Source: Tricholomella constricta
Taxonomy: Eukaryota; Basidiomycota; Agaricomycetes; Agaricales; Lyophyllaceae
Reading direction: 5' to 3'
Assembly: GCA_013368375.1 (NCBI GenBank)
Contig: JAACJP010000016.1
Coordinates: 806,001 to 870,000, forward strand
Length of the DNA: 64,000 nucleotides
Below are positions 11,230-22,566 of this stretch, piece after piece (within the stretch, counting starts at the first letter, position 1; each line of letters starts with the position of its first letter). The translations under genes and the position numbers were made by a program. The notes under the pieces were generated by a model. The model searched no databases. It had not been told where the DNA came from and saw nothing but the letters and a program-made list of their open reading frames with translations.

Positions 11230-11730
11230 CCTACCCCTCCCTCCGCCGTCTGTCTGCCGACGCAACGACTTCGACCACCCCTCCTTGCATCTCTATGTCC
11301 CCATCACATCGACATCCTTCCCGCCACCTCCACCTGCGAGCAGCTCCGCCGCCACGCCCTAGACTGGCGGGGTATCACCGCCCTCTCCCCCTTCCCTTCA
11401 TCCCCACCCAATGTGTCCATCGCTCATCACCCTCCCCTACCTCACGCGTCTGCCGTCCACACCACCACCCCATCACATCGGCCGCCCTTCTTGTACCCTA
11501 CACCAGCATCCCCAGTGTCGCCTACCTCGCCGACCCGCTCATGGCCTACATCCATCTTGGTCTCCCCAAAGCCCTCGTCTACCTGCTCAGCCCCTTGGCC
11601 TCGCACTCGACGCCTGCCTCGCAGGCGACCACGCCCTCTTCGTCAGGAGCGGGTGCCTCCTCAACGTCGTCCTCTGCCCCATCGTCCTGCGCCGTCGCCT
11701 TCGGACCCGCCCCCGCCAGTTGTCCTCCAC
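11230..11730 (+). pseudogene. decayed coding sequence, unit 1, unrecognised
   Basis: Coding-like segments sit in different plus-strand frames: STCEQLRRHALDWRGITALS, then PYTSIPSVAYLADPLMAYIH and LGLPKALVYLLS, then LALDACLAGDHALFVRSGCL and LNVVLCPIVLRR. Two frame changes would join them into one plausible protein. No family is recognised. The sequence is nearly identical in units 2 (from 27100) and 3 (from 42964), so the decay preceded the tandem duplication. Confidence 0.3.
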
Positions 11731-12374
11731 CGGCGGCACAAACACAGAAAGGACCAACCAGACCCGTAACCGTGGCCAATGCCTCCCGAACCCGAGGACG
11801 ATACTGCCCTCGCCGCCGTATTCGCACCACGCAACCTCAAGCACGCGAACTGCCAGCGATATCGATTGGGAGGGACAGGAAGGGGAGGGCCAGAGCAGAA
11901 GAGGACCAACCAGACCCGAAACTGTGGCCAATGCCTCCCGAACCCGAGGACGATACCGCCCTCGCCGCCGTATTCGCACAACGCAACCTCAAGCGCACGA
12001 ACTGACAGCGATCTTGATTGGGAGGGACAGGGAGAGGAGGGCCAGAGAGGTGAGGGAGAGGGATCCGGCATGCTGGTGGGGGCGCATCGCCGGAGGGGGG
12101 TTCAGGACATCATGGGAGACAGTGGGGGGCTGTAGGCATGGGTGGGTTTGAGATCTGGATGGGGATGGGGTGGGGAAGACGGGGAAGACGAGGAAGAAGT
12201 TAATGTGGGTGTGGGGTGCTGCTCGTCGACATGGACTCGGAGATGGAGGAAACGAGAGGATTCGGAACCGGAGCGCGGGCTTGGGATGTGAACAGATGAC
12301 GAGGCGATACAGCGGCCTCGAAAAGGTTTGTCTTCAGTTCTGCTGCATGTGTACTCCAATTTAACGTTCCATTG

Positions 12375-12790
12375 CAGCCACACGCTCAGACAAGAAGACG
12401 AAGACGGGGATCAAGATGCCACCCAAGAGGGCACTCGAGGAGGCTGTCGGTGCTACTCTGGGTACACCCACACCAGAACTCGCACCAGAACCCGCGCGCG
12501 AGCAAGATGGTTTTGGTCTTGTCATGCTGTCTCTCTTGACGCACTAACGGCTCGGCATCTGCAGCGCCTTCACTACCACCAAGGTCCAGATCGAAATCGA
12601 GGTCGCCATTCCTGCGGGCCTCGACGACACCAGCAGCAGCAGCAGGCGCCCGATCGCAGCCACACCCAGACGCAGTCGCGATACTGACACTGCAGCCAAC
12701 ACGTGCGGGCGGCGCCCCACTACCACTTCCCCTGCCACTACTTCCCGAACCACCTCTTTCCTGACCTTTCGGGCCTCCTTGTATCTATAA
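12375..12790 (+). pseudogene. exon-like fragment with CAG run, unit 1
   Basis: After a good 3' splice site (TTCCATTGCAG near 12377) the plus strand reads KTGIKMPPKRALEEAVGATL and GTPTPELAPEPAREQDGFGL to a stop near 12545. A second frame then reads FTTTKVQIEIEVAIPAGLDD into a CAG/AGC run and a Thr/Ser-rich end. It looks like part of a gene. I do not recognise it. Copies are in units 2 (from 28243) and 3 (from 44109). Confidence 0.28.
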
Positions 12791-12948
12791 TAGTGTTGAA
12801 TGTATGATTTGCTGCGCTGCCAACCCCACATTCATTTAGTAATCGCCACGGCCACAACAATGGTTTACAATGTTCAACCCATCTTCAATCTGCACCATGG
12901 CAAGGGCACCGTATGCATTTCTCTCGAAACTGCTAACCGACTTTCTTT

Positions 12949-13015
12949 CACTGAGAGTGCCGCACACCCTCAGTGAGGGCGCACCGGCTTCTCGGCACTG
13001 AGGGTGCACCGGCTT
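12949..13015. repeat. cluster of three CCCTCA hairpin half-sites, unit 1
   Basis: Three members of the GCACCCTCA/TGAGGGTGC family lie within 67 bp: CACTGAGAGTGCC, CACCCTCAGTGAGGGCGC and CACTGAGGGTGCACC. Only the middle one keeps both arms. Copies lie at 28817-28883 and 44683-44749. Confidence 0.75.
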
Positions 13016-13890
13016 CTCAGCGAGTCTGGATCTGAACATGCTCGCTGCACCTTTGACGGCTCCATCCTGAAGGCTCATTCCGACCTCTCGTTACCTGCCC
13101 AACGACGTGAAGGTAGGAATCATTTAAATTCAAGTAAAAATATTCAATTGAAGCGAGATAGCGGCAAATCAAACTATCTTTGAAGATAGGACTTGTACAT
13201 AGTTGACCGTATACCTACAGTAGCCCTGATAAAAGTCCAGCTGGCGTGGGTGAGCAGCAGAGCCGTTATGTGCACCCATACACCAATGTGCTCACCACTC
13301 CTGCCCGTGGCGTGCGCCTGCCCCCACGTAAGCGCGTCACCATGCGCCAGTGCATTCATCACCTGTGCCCGTCGTGTGCATCTGCAGTCAAGACCTCTGC
13401 CACCACGTCCTATATATCTCCCGTAAGTGTCCCGCTGGATGCCAGCGTCTCCCGTCTGAGCACAGTACGTAACCCGCACAGTACATAACCTCGAGCCCCA
13501 CCTCATCCACTAAACGCACGTAGAGCGCTTGCTCCCTGCTCGTCCACGTGCGCTCCGCCAACACATCCAGCAAGCCGCTTGCAATGCCCAGCTGGCCTAG
13601 CGCATTTTCAAAGTCGTCTCGGCCGCGGAGGAAGCGGCTTGAGCACGAGCGTATACGCGGTTGCCTGGAGGAGGTGCAAAGTGCTGAGGCGGCTGAGGGT
13701 CTACAGGGCCTGGCACTGCGACGAGGAGCTGCATCGCCTAACTTTGGACCGCACGCCGAAAGCGGCCCATTGCGCTGTGATGAAGAGTGCTGGCGTGTGG
13801 GTCGGCAGAGGGCTTGAGGGCCTACGTGGTGAGGTATTGAGCGTGGGTTCAGGCGCGCTCGGCTTCGAGAAGGAGGAGCTGGAGGGTGTG
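13016..13890. other. coding-like region in unit 1, unrecognised
   Basis: A 201-residue minus-strand frame (13993-13388) contains FENALGQLGIASGLLDVL and VRLVDEVGLEVMYCAG, and the opposite strand has frames of similar length. None shows a known motif. This may be remnant exon sequence. It recurs in units 2 and 3. Confidence 0.2.
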
Positions 13891-14394
13891 CGGGTGAGAG
13901 GTTAGGATGGGAGAGCCGTTTTCGGGGATGGGACGTACTGTCCGTCCTTGATGATATCCATGGCGAGTGGGCAAAGCTTACTTCTTTGCCCACTTGAAGC
14001 CGCGGCCGTCACAGTGTGTTAGAGTCGGCGCGTACGGCTTTCAGCAGTGTTTTCTGTAGATGGCGATGTCAGTTGGCAGATGGGATTCAAGGTCTCGACA
14101 CACCAGTAGCGAGTAGGGAAATTGTATCGTAGCCCATACACGCGGGTGAGAGGTTAGGATGGGAGAGCCGTTTTCGGGGATGGGACGTACTGTCCGTCCT
14201 TGATGATATCCATGGCGAGTGGGCAAAGCTTACTTCTTTGCCCACTTGAAGCCGCGGCCGTCACAGTGTGTTAGAGTCGGCGCGTACGGCTTTCAGCAGT
14301 GTTTTCTGTAGATGGCGATGTCAGTTGGCAGATGGGATTCAAGGTCTCGACACACCAGTAGCGAGTAGGGAAATTGTATCGTAGCCCATACACG
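13891..14394. repeat. 252-bp direct tandem duplication, unit 1
   Basis: Two adjacent copies (13891-14142 and 14143-14394) are essentially identical. Each contains a stem-loop GTGGGCAAAG-CTTACTT-CTTTGCCCAC. The duplication predates the 15.87-kb amplification because all units carry it. Confidence 0.95.
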
Positions 14395-17300
14395 CTCCTT
14401 TGCTCGTTTGCGAGCTGCCGGGCTGTTTTGCCGTCCAATGGTCAGTTCCACGATGAGGCCGTCGTCTCCGTGCATCTGCGAACACAACGATCGATTGGGT
14501 GCCTTCGTCTCCCATCCTAGTTTTGTATATTCTAGTGGGCAGTGGCTGTTTGACGCACGGGCACAGCAGTCGGAAGGAAAGGGAGCAAATGCAAAACAAA
14601 CCCTCACACGTCCGATCACCAGATCACATCTTGATTCTTCGGCCAATGTTCGCCTCCCTGCAATCTCCCATTACACCCTCGTCCTCTCCCCTCGATGGTG
14701 ACCAACGTCCTCCAGCCGACGCTCTAGAAAGTGCTTGACCAGACTAGCCTCAAATGGATCTGGTACGTCCTCAGTGTTCGCTGTGCCCTATGTAGTGTTT
14801 TAATGTCAAGGCGACAAGGGTGGTCTAGTAGGCAATCAGTGCCTCTGAAATTAATCTTACACGACTCGCTGACTACTCTGTTACATTCGCGCTAAACTCA
14901 ATGACAGGTAAAACCATGACCTCGTGCTTGCTCGCGATCCAACCCGCCCAAGTCCGTAAATCAGTGCTGCTCATCGTACGTACGTACCCACCTTCCCCAC
15001 CACATACCAGCCTATGTAGTACGATCCCAATTGTGCCTTTTCTCTCCGCCATAACGCTCGACATTGATGTTCGAGTGTCTAAGGGGCGGCGGCGATCGTA
15101 TAATCAATGTCAGTTTGATATGAGGCGTGCAGATACAGTCGTGCACACCATGGGTGTCCAAAAGCATTCTATGTATTCCAACAGAGCGTGGCCCCAGTCA
15201 GGAAGTTCGCATTCACGTATATCGAAAACTGGTAAAGAAAACAGATACCTAGACGAAATCGAAGCATGAAAAAAGTAAGACTTCCCTCCATCAGCAAGCC
15301 TGGGATCCGGAAAATAGTCGAAATTGCGAGATACCCAGCGTCGACGCGTCTGCACGATATCCATCAAGCGTCCGCTGACAAGCTACTTGAGGATCCATCG
15401 AAGGGAGCGGGAGTACATAGAGACGTCGATCTGAAGTACAATTTACTGAGGAATTAGTGGTAAAGTAACGGATCGAGAGGGATACAGGACGCACCAGCGA
15501 GACCGTGTCCACCTTGTGAAATTCTATCCACCGACTGCGCCGTCAAATGACGATCATCAGCAATTCTGGGAGTTTCTCGTCCATGATGCGCACGGCGATC
15601 GATACGCAGATTGTGTCGTGCCGGCTGTGTGATGGTGACTTTGATTGAGAATGGTGACAAGTGTAACGCTTACCTTGATGGTGAATGCAAGAGGCGGCGA
15701 TGCAAAAGGGTGTTTGGTGTTGGATGCGCCAGCTAGTGGCGTTACACTGATGTTGATGTTTACAGGTGATGAGGCGCATCATGTCCGATTCCATGTCATT
15801 CAACTACTGAATCCATGAACTCTGTTGAACGCCGCGCTCGCCTCCAGTCACCTCGACGCTAGCTAGATGCGTATAGTAAAATGTCATGGTAGCTAACGGT
15901 ACGTCCTCTTCCACAGTATCCGTTCCCTCTCTTTGCTGACCTTGTGTGCAAACATGTCGAGCGACTTCGCTGCATGTTCGTCGACTCGTTTAACTGATAT
16001 TTAACTTCACCAGCCGGACCAAGAGTCCCGCAAGCTCTCAACTTTGTGCGTCGGCTACCGAACACGTTCACGCAAGGCTCTTTGCGGATCGACAAACGAC
16101 ACAGGTGTATTGTTGGTGCACAAAGGTAAGTATTCCCTACACATCGAATTCATGCGCCATGCACCAATGCTTAACACCGCAACTGCAGTGCAACGAGAAC
16201 GAGCAGATGCACTTACTCATCGAACATCGTGCATTCAGCCCTTTCGACAGATCTAGCACGAAAGAAAGCGAACCATCAATAATTTCGCAGAGGGCTACGT
16301 TTTGGCTACGTTACAAGGTGAAGGGGCACTAGGTACGTTCGACTTGCTAGTGGGGCTGTGAAGAATGATATGAAAGGGCGGCTGGGGTGCAGGGTGGGTT
16401 TAGTAGTGAATATACTTTCGGGTTAGTGTGGCATGGGAACATGATGCACGTCAAGCGCCCATGTTGCTGGCGTTCTATGGCCGTGGGTGCGAAAGGTGAC
16501 ACAGATTTCCGAACCCACTCTTGGTGCTTCCCGAGCACAACTACAAGGTCCTCCTCTCTTCTCTTCGCAGCTTGCTGGCCATCTCGAAGCTCATGGCGCT
16601 GACTGTTTCTGTTTCAATGGACTTGTCTTCAAAAATCGGTCGCTTCGCTTCGCCGATCACACTCTCGACGCCGATCGTACCCTTGCCTCTCGCTGTTCAA
16701 GATAGAAACAAGCTCAGACAAACGAAAGCCTTGTATCTGCGGTCCATGGCGTCTCTCCTCCAAAAAACCTTCTCGTGAAGACGTTGGCCATTGCCACCGG
16801 TGATTCAGCTCTTACTGCCAGAAGCGGATATGGTAGGGACAGAGGCACCGACGAGTGATGGGGGCTGGGCTGGGAGAGCGGGTCCGAGTTTCAGTTAGAA
16901 TTGTCGCTCTATCAGTGAGTCCTTCTTCCTCTCATTATTTCGCCCATGAGCGACAGTATATCAGTATATTGATTCGTGGTCCTATTTAAGCTACGCGCCA
17001 CGTCGCCCTCGCTGTGTTTCACCACCTCCTACGGACGACATCGCAGCCCCGTTGTCATAAACACCTGGGCTGGGGAATGGGCGCCAGCCGGTGGTAGGAA
17101 CGAGCAGGAGGGTACACCTACCTTGGCCAGAGGACGTAGGCTATCAGTACATAGTCAGTAGGTAAGTATCTCTCCTGCTTCCTCTCCAGAGACGATTTTA
17201 ATCGTCTTTGTCCAGTGTTCCCTCCTCACTCAGCCTGTTCCACACGCCAATCCTCTAAACAAGCGCCACGTCTATGCATCCCGCCCCATGCATCCCGCCC

Positions 17301-17871
17301 CATGCGCCGGCCCCAACCACCACCGCCTGAGCATCCCGCGGGCTTCTGCAGAATTTTCAGGAAGGGCGCATCGAGGAGGGCGGCAAACGAAGGACTCGTG
17401 GAAGCGATGAGACCCGAGAAGGATGCGTGGAGTGAGGCGACAAGGGCTGAGTGGGTGGGACCTGGACAAGGATAAGGTGGATCCGGGAGAAGAACAGGCG
17501 TGGGACGAGTGCCCAGAGGGATTCGACGCAAGGGCAAAGACCACCTCGACGACGGTGAAAGCGATCCTGATCGCCAACCCTCTTCATAATCCCCGACCTT
17601 CACGCCAGACAGCAGAAGCGAGTGCACATCATCGACCGCCCTTCGCCCACTCGATACGTTCCATCGCATGCATCGGGCTACTGCTGGACGAACAACGACG
17701 AGAATCAAGGGGTGTATATCGGGCGAGTGGGAGAAGCACGAACGTATGTCCAGCACAGGTGGCCAGGGAAGTATGCACGCAGACCGTGTAGCTCCGTTGG
17801 CCGGTCCTCGCTGTCACCCATTGCTTGGGCCAGATCTGCTATTGCTACTGTTAGCTGGCTTTTCGACTCCC
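14395..17871. other. fragments between the duplication and the acidic exon, unit 1
   Basis: Several short coding-like stretches occur, none recognised. At 15266-15457 (plus) VRLPSISKPGIRKIVEIARY. At 16170-16330 (plus, after a splice-like CTGCAG) NENEQMHLLIEHRAFSPFD. At 16521-16778 (plus) LPEHNYKVLLSSLRSLLAIS. At 17226-17756 both strands carry long GC-rich frames. The region looks like concatenated gene debris rather than one gene. Units 2 (30263-33735) and 3 (46129-49605) are the same. Confidence 0.3.
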
Positions 17872-18663
17872 TCAGCGCCCTCTGCGTATTCGAAGATCAG
17901 AGAATCGCCACAACCTTTGAGTCCACCTCGTCAGCTCCGTGTCCGTGTCCGTGTTCGTGCTGAATCTGGGTTCGTGTTCGTCGTGCCTGTCCTCGTTCGG
18001 CGCTCTGGTGGCGAATTCAATATCCAGGTATGCGGTGAGCAGATCTTCAAGGCAAAGAGGCACTATCTTCAAGTTCTCGACATCGAGATCGTAATTGTCG
18101 GAAGAGGGTCTGAATCCCGCTGCAAGGATGGGAGCCGGAGCCTCGTTGGCGTCGTCGGCGGGGAGAAGCTCTATGGTGATTGACTCGGGGATGACAGCCT
18201 CCTCGAACACAGAAACTAGGCTGAGTACTCCGTGGGGCTCCAGGTCTCCATTGATGGCTGCTGGACCCGTATTCCCAGCGCTGAGCGACATGTTCTGACC
18301 TTCGTCTGAACGATTGAGCGCCCGAATCGAGTCATCGTCAGACAGAGCCTTGGGCGGCAAAGCCTGCGCAATGGCTTCAGCTTCTCCTGGCTCAAGAATG
18401 AGAATGCTCGCCTCTTCGGGCTCTGCTTCGGTGTCCAGGCTCGCTCGCTCGTCTAGGTCAAGCTGCAAATTCTTGATTTGCTCGACGTCGCGGGCGCTGG
18501 CGTCGTGGGATCCTTCGGCAGGCCTTTCCTCCTCTATGTACTCTTCTTGCTCATCGTCGCCTTCCCTTTCGGAACACCCTCTCACACCAATGTCGACGCC
18601 CTTGCTATCGTTGTCGGCCCCATGCAGCACGTCAGGGCGACACCCAGACGATCTCGCACCTTG
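17872..18663 (-). pseudogene. acidic exon-like frame without start codon, unit 1
   Basis: A long minus-strand frame opens just after a TAA and a CTCAAG acceptor-like site near 18662 and runs to 17872. It has no ATG near its beginning, so it is an exon or fragment, not a whole gene. The protein is strongly acidic (DDEQEEYIEEERPAEG, DLDERASLDTEAEPEEAS, PPKALSDDDSIRALNRSD), with a hydrophobic stretch VLSLVSVFEEAVIPESITIE, and no known fold is visible. A decayed second copy lies at 21180-21590 in the same unit. The function is unknown. Confidence 0.4.
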
Positions 18664-18857
18664 AGTTTACGTCCTCGACTCACTCGGATCCACGCTCACG
18701 CGCGATATTGTCAACAATGCTTTTTTCACAATACACAAAAGCACCCGCACACGGGGAAGTTTGAACTAACCTAATCAATTCAAATCACAGGTCAAGTGCA
18801 ATAAGCAGATTTAGTGTCAGTCTAGCCAGGTTCGTCGCCCCAACTCTGCAGTCATCA

Positions 18858-19480
18858 TCGATTCCGACCTTTTCCGAAAAGACGAGGTTGCGCTGCCCTT
18901 TGTCCGAATGGTGAGTCCTTTCTCATTACACACAGCACATGCTCATTTAGCTTCGGCAGCCTTTCCACTGGCGCCGCCCTCATCAACTTTTGCAAAAATT
19001 TCGAGCGTGTTCGCTCCTCCCGTATCTCGATCCCATCGTCGAGCGCCTCGTCGAGCGTCTGAAACCCGCTGATGATTTTGCGGCTGTTAATCGGTATGTG
19101 CAGAAACAGGGCAATCACAACGTTGGCGGATGCTAGCGCGCTTAAAGTGGCTGCTGGTCTGTCTCCCTTTTCCCCTGCTCGTCGTAAGGTAGACATGATT
19201 CATTTCTCTCTCATCTGTGCACTCAATCTCTGGTTCTAGGCACTCGACGTCGTTTTTCTAGCACTGGATTACAAATCCCTAACCTTACCGCTTCCTCTTC
19301 GGTAACATCCTGCCATATGACGGCCCACTTCCCATCACCACCACCGAAGGCGAAGACAAGAAGACGACGCACGCGCAAGCGATCCCGAAGAGGGGCTGTA
19401 AGGCCCGTCAATATGTGGTGGGGCGACTGCTGTGGGATGGTGGTGCCGTGGCCCGTCTGTGTTTGTGACTGCAAAGTCGG
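18858..19480 (+). pseudogene. broken multi-exon gene fragment, unit 1
   Basis: Exon-like blocks have sensible splice sites: 18858-18910 (DLFRKDEVALPFVRM), a GT-AG intron 18911-18950, block 18951-19188 (FGSLSTGAALINFCKNFERV, then after a frame change DPIVERLVERLKPADDFAAV), intron 19189-19239, and a third block (ALDVVFLALDYKS, then PYDGPLPITTTEGEDKK in another frame). Frame changes inside the second and third blocks show it is broken. I do not recognise the family. Copies start at 34722 and 50592. Confidence 0.35.
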
Positions 19481-19940
19481 AGTAGAAGAAGCAGCCTGGT
19501 TTGGCTTGGTGGACCGGGAATCCTCGATAATCGATCAGCCGCGCGCAGACCGCCGCCCTTCTTCTGGTAACGTGCACATCAATGTACATCAATCACTTCA
19601 CGGCACCGAAAACACTACACTCAAATTTGATTTGTAGTCTCCCGGCACTGCTTAGGAACTTCTATGCTGTGGGCATACCACCATGGTCGAGGCCTTCAAG
19701 GTGCAATTGCTCTTGGTGCTCTTCTATCTTCTCGGAATCTAGATCGCGACTAATCCTCAGGTTCGACAGGGCCTATGACACAACTGATAGGTCTCGCTCG
19801 ACTCTCCGTAATCCGCCGCTCTAGCCCGCCGCACCTCCCTCCCCATCTCCACCTCTCCCCACCTTCAATTTGAGCACGACGAGATCATATCATTGCGCTT
19901 CCAGGTCCAGGAACTTCCGCTACTTGATGACTAGGTCTAG

Positions 19941-21118
19941 GACATCGCCCGTGTCTGCGATGCCGTGGCCAGCGGCGACCTTAGCCAGAAAATCACAATC
20001 CCTGTCTAGGGCGTCGTCATGCTTCTGCTCAAGGATGTCTTCAACACTATGGTCGACATGCTCACACAGGTTGGTCAGAACTCCGGGACAGAAGGGTGCG
20101 TCGCTGCTCTGTCCACCTCATCTTTGTTGCTTATCATGTCCGCTGCAGGAAAACGGAAGGCTAGCCCCTCATTCTCGATGTCGAAGATACATGGCGCGAG
20201 TTCACCAGTGTTGTGAACAAATCAGCTGCAACTTGCAACTTTAACCAACCAGGTTCGTTCTCCTTTCCCTCCCTGATCTGCCCCCACCAACCGCCCCAGG
20301 TCCGCTCCATCTCCAACCGTCGTCTGGCGCGCCTCCATCTTTCAAGCACTCCCATCCGTCCCATACTCATGTCCCCTGTGTGAAGCTCGAGGTAGGGTCC
20401 CAGGGAAAGCTGGCCAGGCACATGTCCTCGACGTTGAGGGAGTGTGGTTCGAGCTGCTTTGGAACGTGAGTCCCTTATTCCTCCTCTGCACCGCTGTACC
20501 GAACCTGACTGACCGATGGGTCTACAGGTCAGCCGCGTGTGCTCCTCACGGACTCCAGATTAAGTGCGCTCCATCGCAAAGGTCACGACCGCCGTTGCAC
20601 GCGGGGATCTTACGCAAAAGATCGAGATCAGTGTGGAGGGTAATATGTCCACGCCTAAGGTGCATTGCATTGGTGCTTCCTTCCCTCCTTGTATCCCATT
20701 CCTTCAACTCAATCAATCCCCACCTTATCAACAGGCACCGTCAACTCAATGGTCGACCAGCTTTCCGCCTTTGCAGGTGAGGTGATGCGCGTTGCTGTCG
20801 ACGTGGGCACGCAGCGCATCTTGGGCGGGCAGGCCAAGGTCAAGCGTGCAGGGCGGACTTTACCAGGAATGTCGAACTTGCACTGTCCTGCTTTTTATTC
20901 TTCGTGAATGTCTTCTTTCTCTGCACACACAGAAAATGACATCCAATCTCACCGACCAGGTATGCTCTATTTCAGAGCTTAGGGTTCAGGCCGTCGCGCT
21001 CGATTACCTCTGGAAGTTTGTCAATGTTGACGTGCAGGCGGAGATGCTGGACCTCAAGATGACGGTGGACTCGATGATGGCACAGTTGAGCACGCTCGTA
21101 GACGAGCTGACGAGGTGA
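19941..21118 (+). pseudogene. HAMP-repeat (group III) histidine kinase pseudogene, unit 1
   Basis: Several degenerate HAMP modules are recognisable in order, separated by short introns or shifts. They read DIARVCDAVASGDLSQKI (19941, then an in-frame TAG), VFNTMVDMLTQVGQNSGTEG, LDVEDTWREFTSVVNKSAA (near 20176), AHVLDVEGVWFELLWNV, MRSIAKVTTAVARGDLTQKI (20564), [20 protein letters not shown] (20732) and AEMLDLKMTVDSMMAQLSTL (near 21037). Stacked HAMP modules of this kind are diagnostic of fungal group III hybrid kinases (Nik1/Os-1), cytosolic osmosensors upstream of the Hog1 pathway. The kinase core and receiver domain are absent, stops and shifts are present, and the last module ends at TGA 21116-21118. 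It cannot be functional; the source gene should lie elsewhere in the genome. Confidence 0.85.
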
Positions 21119-21179
21119 CGACGGTGAGGTTGGAGGGAGGGACGGAGGTAATATCGAGCGGGCAGGTGTCTGTGCCTGC

Positions 21180-21590
21180 TGTGCTCGTCGTGACATGTCC
21201 TGACCTTCATTTGAACGAGGTCCATCGATGATAGACGCAGTGGCCTGCCTGCACTTTGGAGGTCGGGCAGGGTCCTCCTCCCTCGGACTCCTGCTTGTGC
21301 TTCAAACTCCCAAACCGGTGTCATCGTCAGACGGAGCCGTGGTAGGCGGCGAAGTCTCTCCGATGGCCTAGGCTTCTTTTGGCTCGAGAACGAGATTGCT
21401 CCCGTCTGCTTTTGGTGGCCAGGCTCGCTTGCTCATCCAGGTAAAGCAGTAATTTTCGATTTGCTCGACGTCGCAGAGCTAGCATCGTGGCACTCTCAGC
21501 AGGCCTTTCCTCCTCTACATAAGTTCTGAGCCCGTCGTGCCTCGTACTCGCGGTCCCTCTGTTCTGTTGATGCAACATAGTCAGTAGCAC
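21180..21590 (-). pseudogene. decayed paralogue of the acidic exon, unit 1
   Basis: The minus strand from 21590 to 21180 matches the acidic frame at about 18560-18290 with substitutions and small gaps (shared pieces VEEERPAES, DEQASL, SRSRAKRSLG in place of the acidic original). It marks a second, older insertion of the same source sequence, placed after the kinase fragment. The unit-2 copy is 37044-37454; unit 3 is truncated before it. Confidence 0.6.
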
Positions 21591-21814
21591 GTCCTTGTAG
21601 ATACTAAATTATGTCCTCATGTGACAATATTGAATATTATGCATCTTCTGAACCCACTTCAAGCATGGGTGGAAGGAATCACAATGCGACTGCTTGACTG
21701 ACTGCCGCCGTTGCTTGCCGTGGATGCGCCTTCAGTTTCCAGAGTCGATGTTCGGTGGACCAGTGGTGCGGGGGTTCGTTGTTTCTGTGTTTCGGTCTTT
21801 CGGTGTTTCACCCC

Positions 21815-21990
21815 AAAAGCCCAAAGCCCCTGCCCATGCTGCAAGCCCCAAGCCCCCAAAGCCCGAAGCTCCAAAGCCCCAAAGCCCCAGAATCCCGAGC
21901 CCTTGCCACGTGCTTCAAGCTCCAAGCCCATACCCGAAGCCGCGAGCCTGTGCCCCAAGCCCATGCCTCGTGGTTGTAATCCCGACGGAC
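21815..21990. repeat. degenerate AAGCCCC simple repeat, unit 1
   Basis: About 175 bp of imperfect AAGCCCCA heptamer/octamer repeats next to the hairpin array. The long frames here, on both strands, are products of low complexity. The unit-2 copy is 37679-37854. Confidence 0.8.
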
Positions 21991-22010
21991 AGTTAGTTTG
22001 CTTGCAGCAT

Positions 22011-22400
22011 GGGTGCACCCTCCCTGAGGGTGCCGTGCAGGTCGTTGCATCTACTGATCTCTGCATGTTTGGGAACATGTCCAAAACAAATGCAACTTGC
22101 AGGCATGGGTGCACCCTCACTGAGGGTGCCCATGCACATCGTTCCATCTACTGTTGTCTGTACGTTTGGGAACATGTCCAAATTGCGGGCATGGGCGCAC
22201 CCTCACTGAGGGTGCCATGCATGTTGTTCTATATACTGTTGTTTTCACATTTGGAGACATGTATAAATTGCGGGCATGGGTGCACCCTCACTGAGGGTGC
22301 CATGCATGTTGTTCCATCTACCATTCTCTGCACGTTTGGGAACATGTCCAGATTGCAGGCGTGGGCGCACCCTCACTGAGGGTGTTGTGCATGCCATGTC
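22011..22400. repeat. 85-bp tandem array of CCCTCA hairpins, unit 1
   Basis: Five repeats begin at about 22012, 22108, 22194, 22279 and 22364 (spacing 96, 86, 85, 85). Each is centred on GCACCCTCA-C-TGAGGGTGC. Outer bases GCATG and CATGC extend the stem in most copies, with a small bulge. A half-site follows near 22449, and single complete sites recur at 22984 and 24307. The first copy has central CC in place of AC. Linkers also repeat (TTTGGGAACATGTCCA). Frames such as the one from 21711 are read-through of this repeat and should not be annotated as proteins. Confidence 0.9.
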
Positions 22401-22566
22401 AAAATTGTGGGCATAGCATCTGTTTGTTCAATAGCAATTTGGATCAGACTGAGGGTGCCATGCATAAATATCCAAACAAATGCAAATCAAACCAAATGCT
22501 AGTGGCACGTTTTTATGAGATGCTGTTTGAGTCTAGCGGTGGCACGTTGTTATGAGATGCTGTGTG

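Noticed and set aside
11176..12151. Long Pro/Arg/Ser-rich overlapping frames of about 200-246 residues in each unit
   Set aside because: Three or more overlapping long frames on both strands reflect GC-rich pyrimidine-skewed sequence. At most part of it is decayed coding sequence in shifting frames.
21694..22379. 222-residue frame over the AAGCCCC repeat and hairpin array
   Set aside because: It is composed of simple repeat plus hairpin read-through (recurring GAPSLRVP or GCTLTEGA), without any non-repeat domain.
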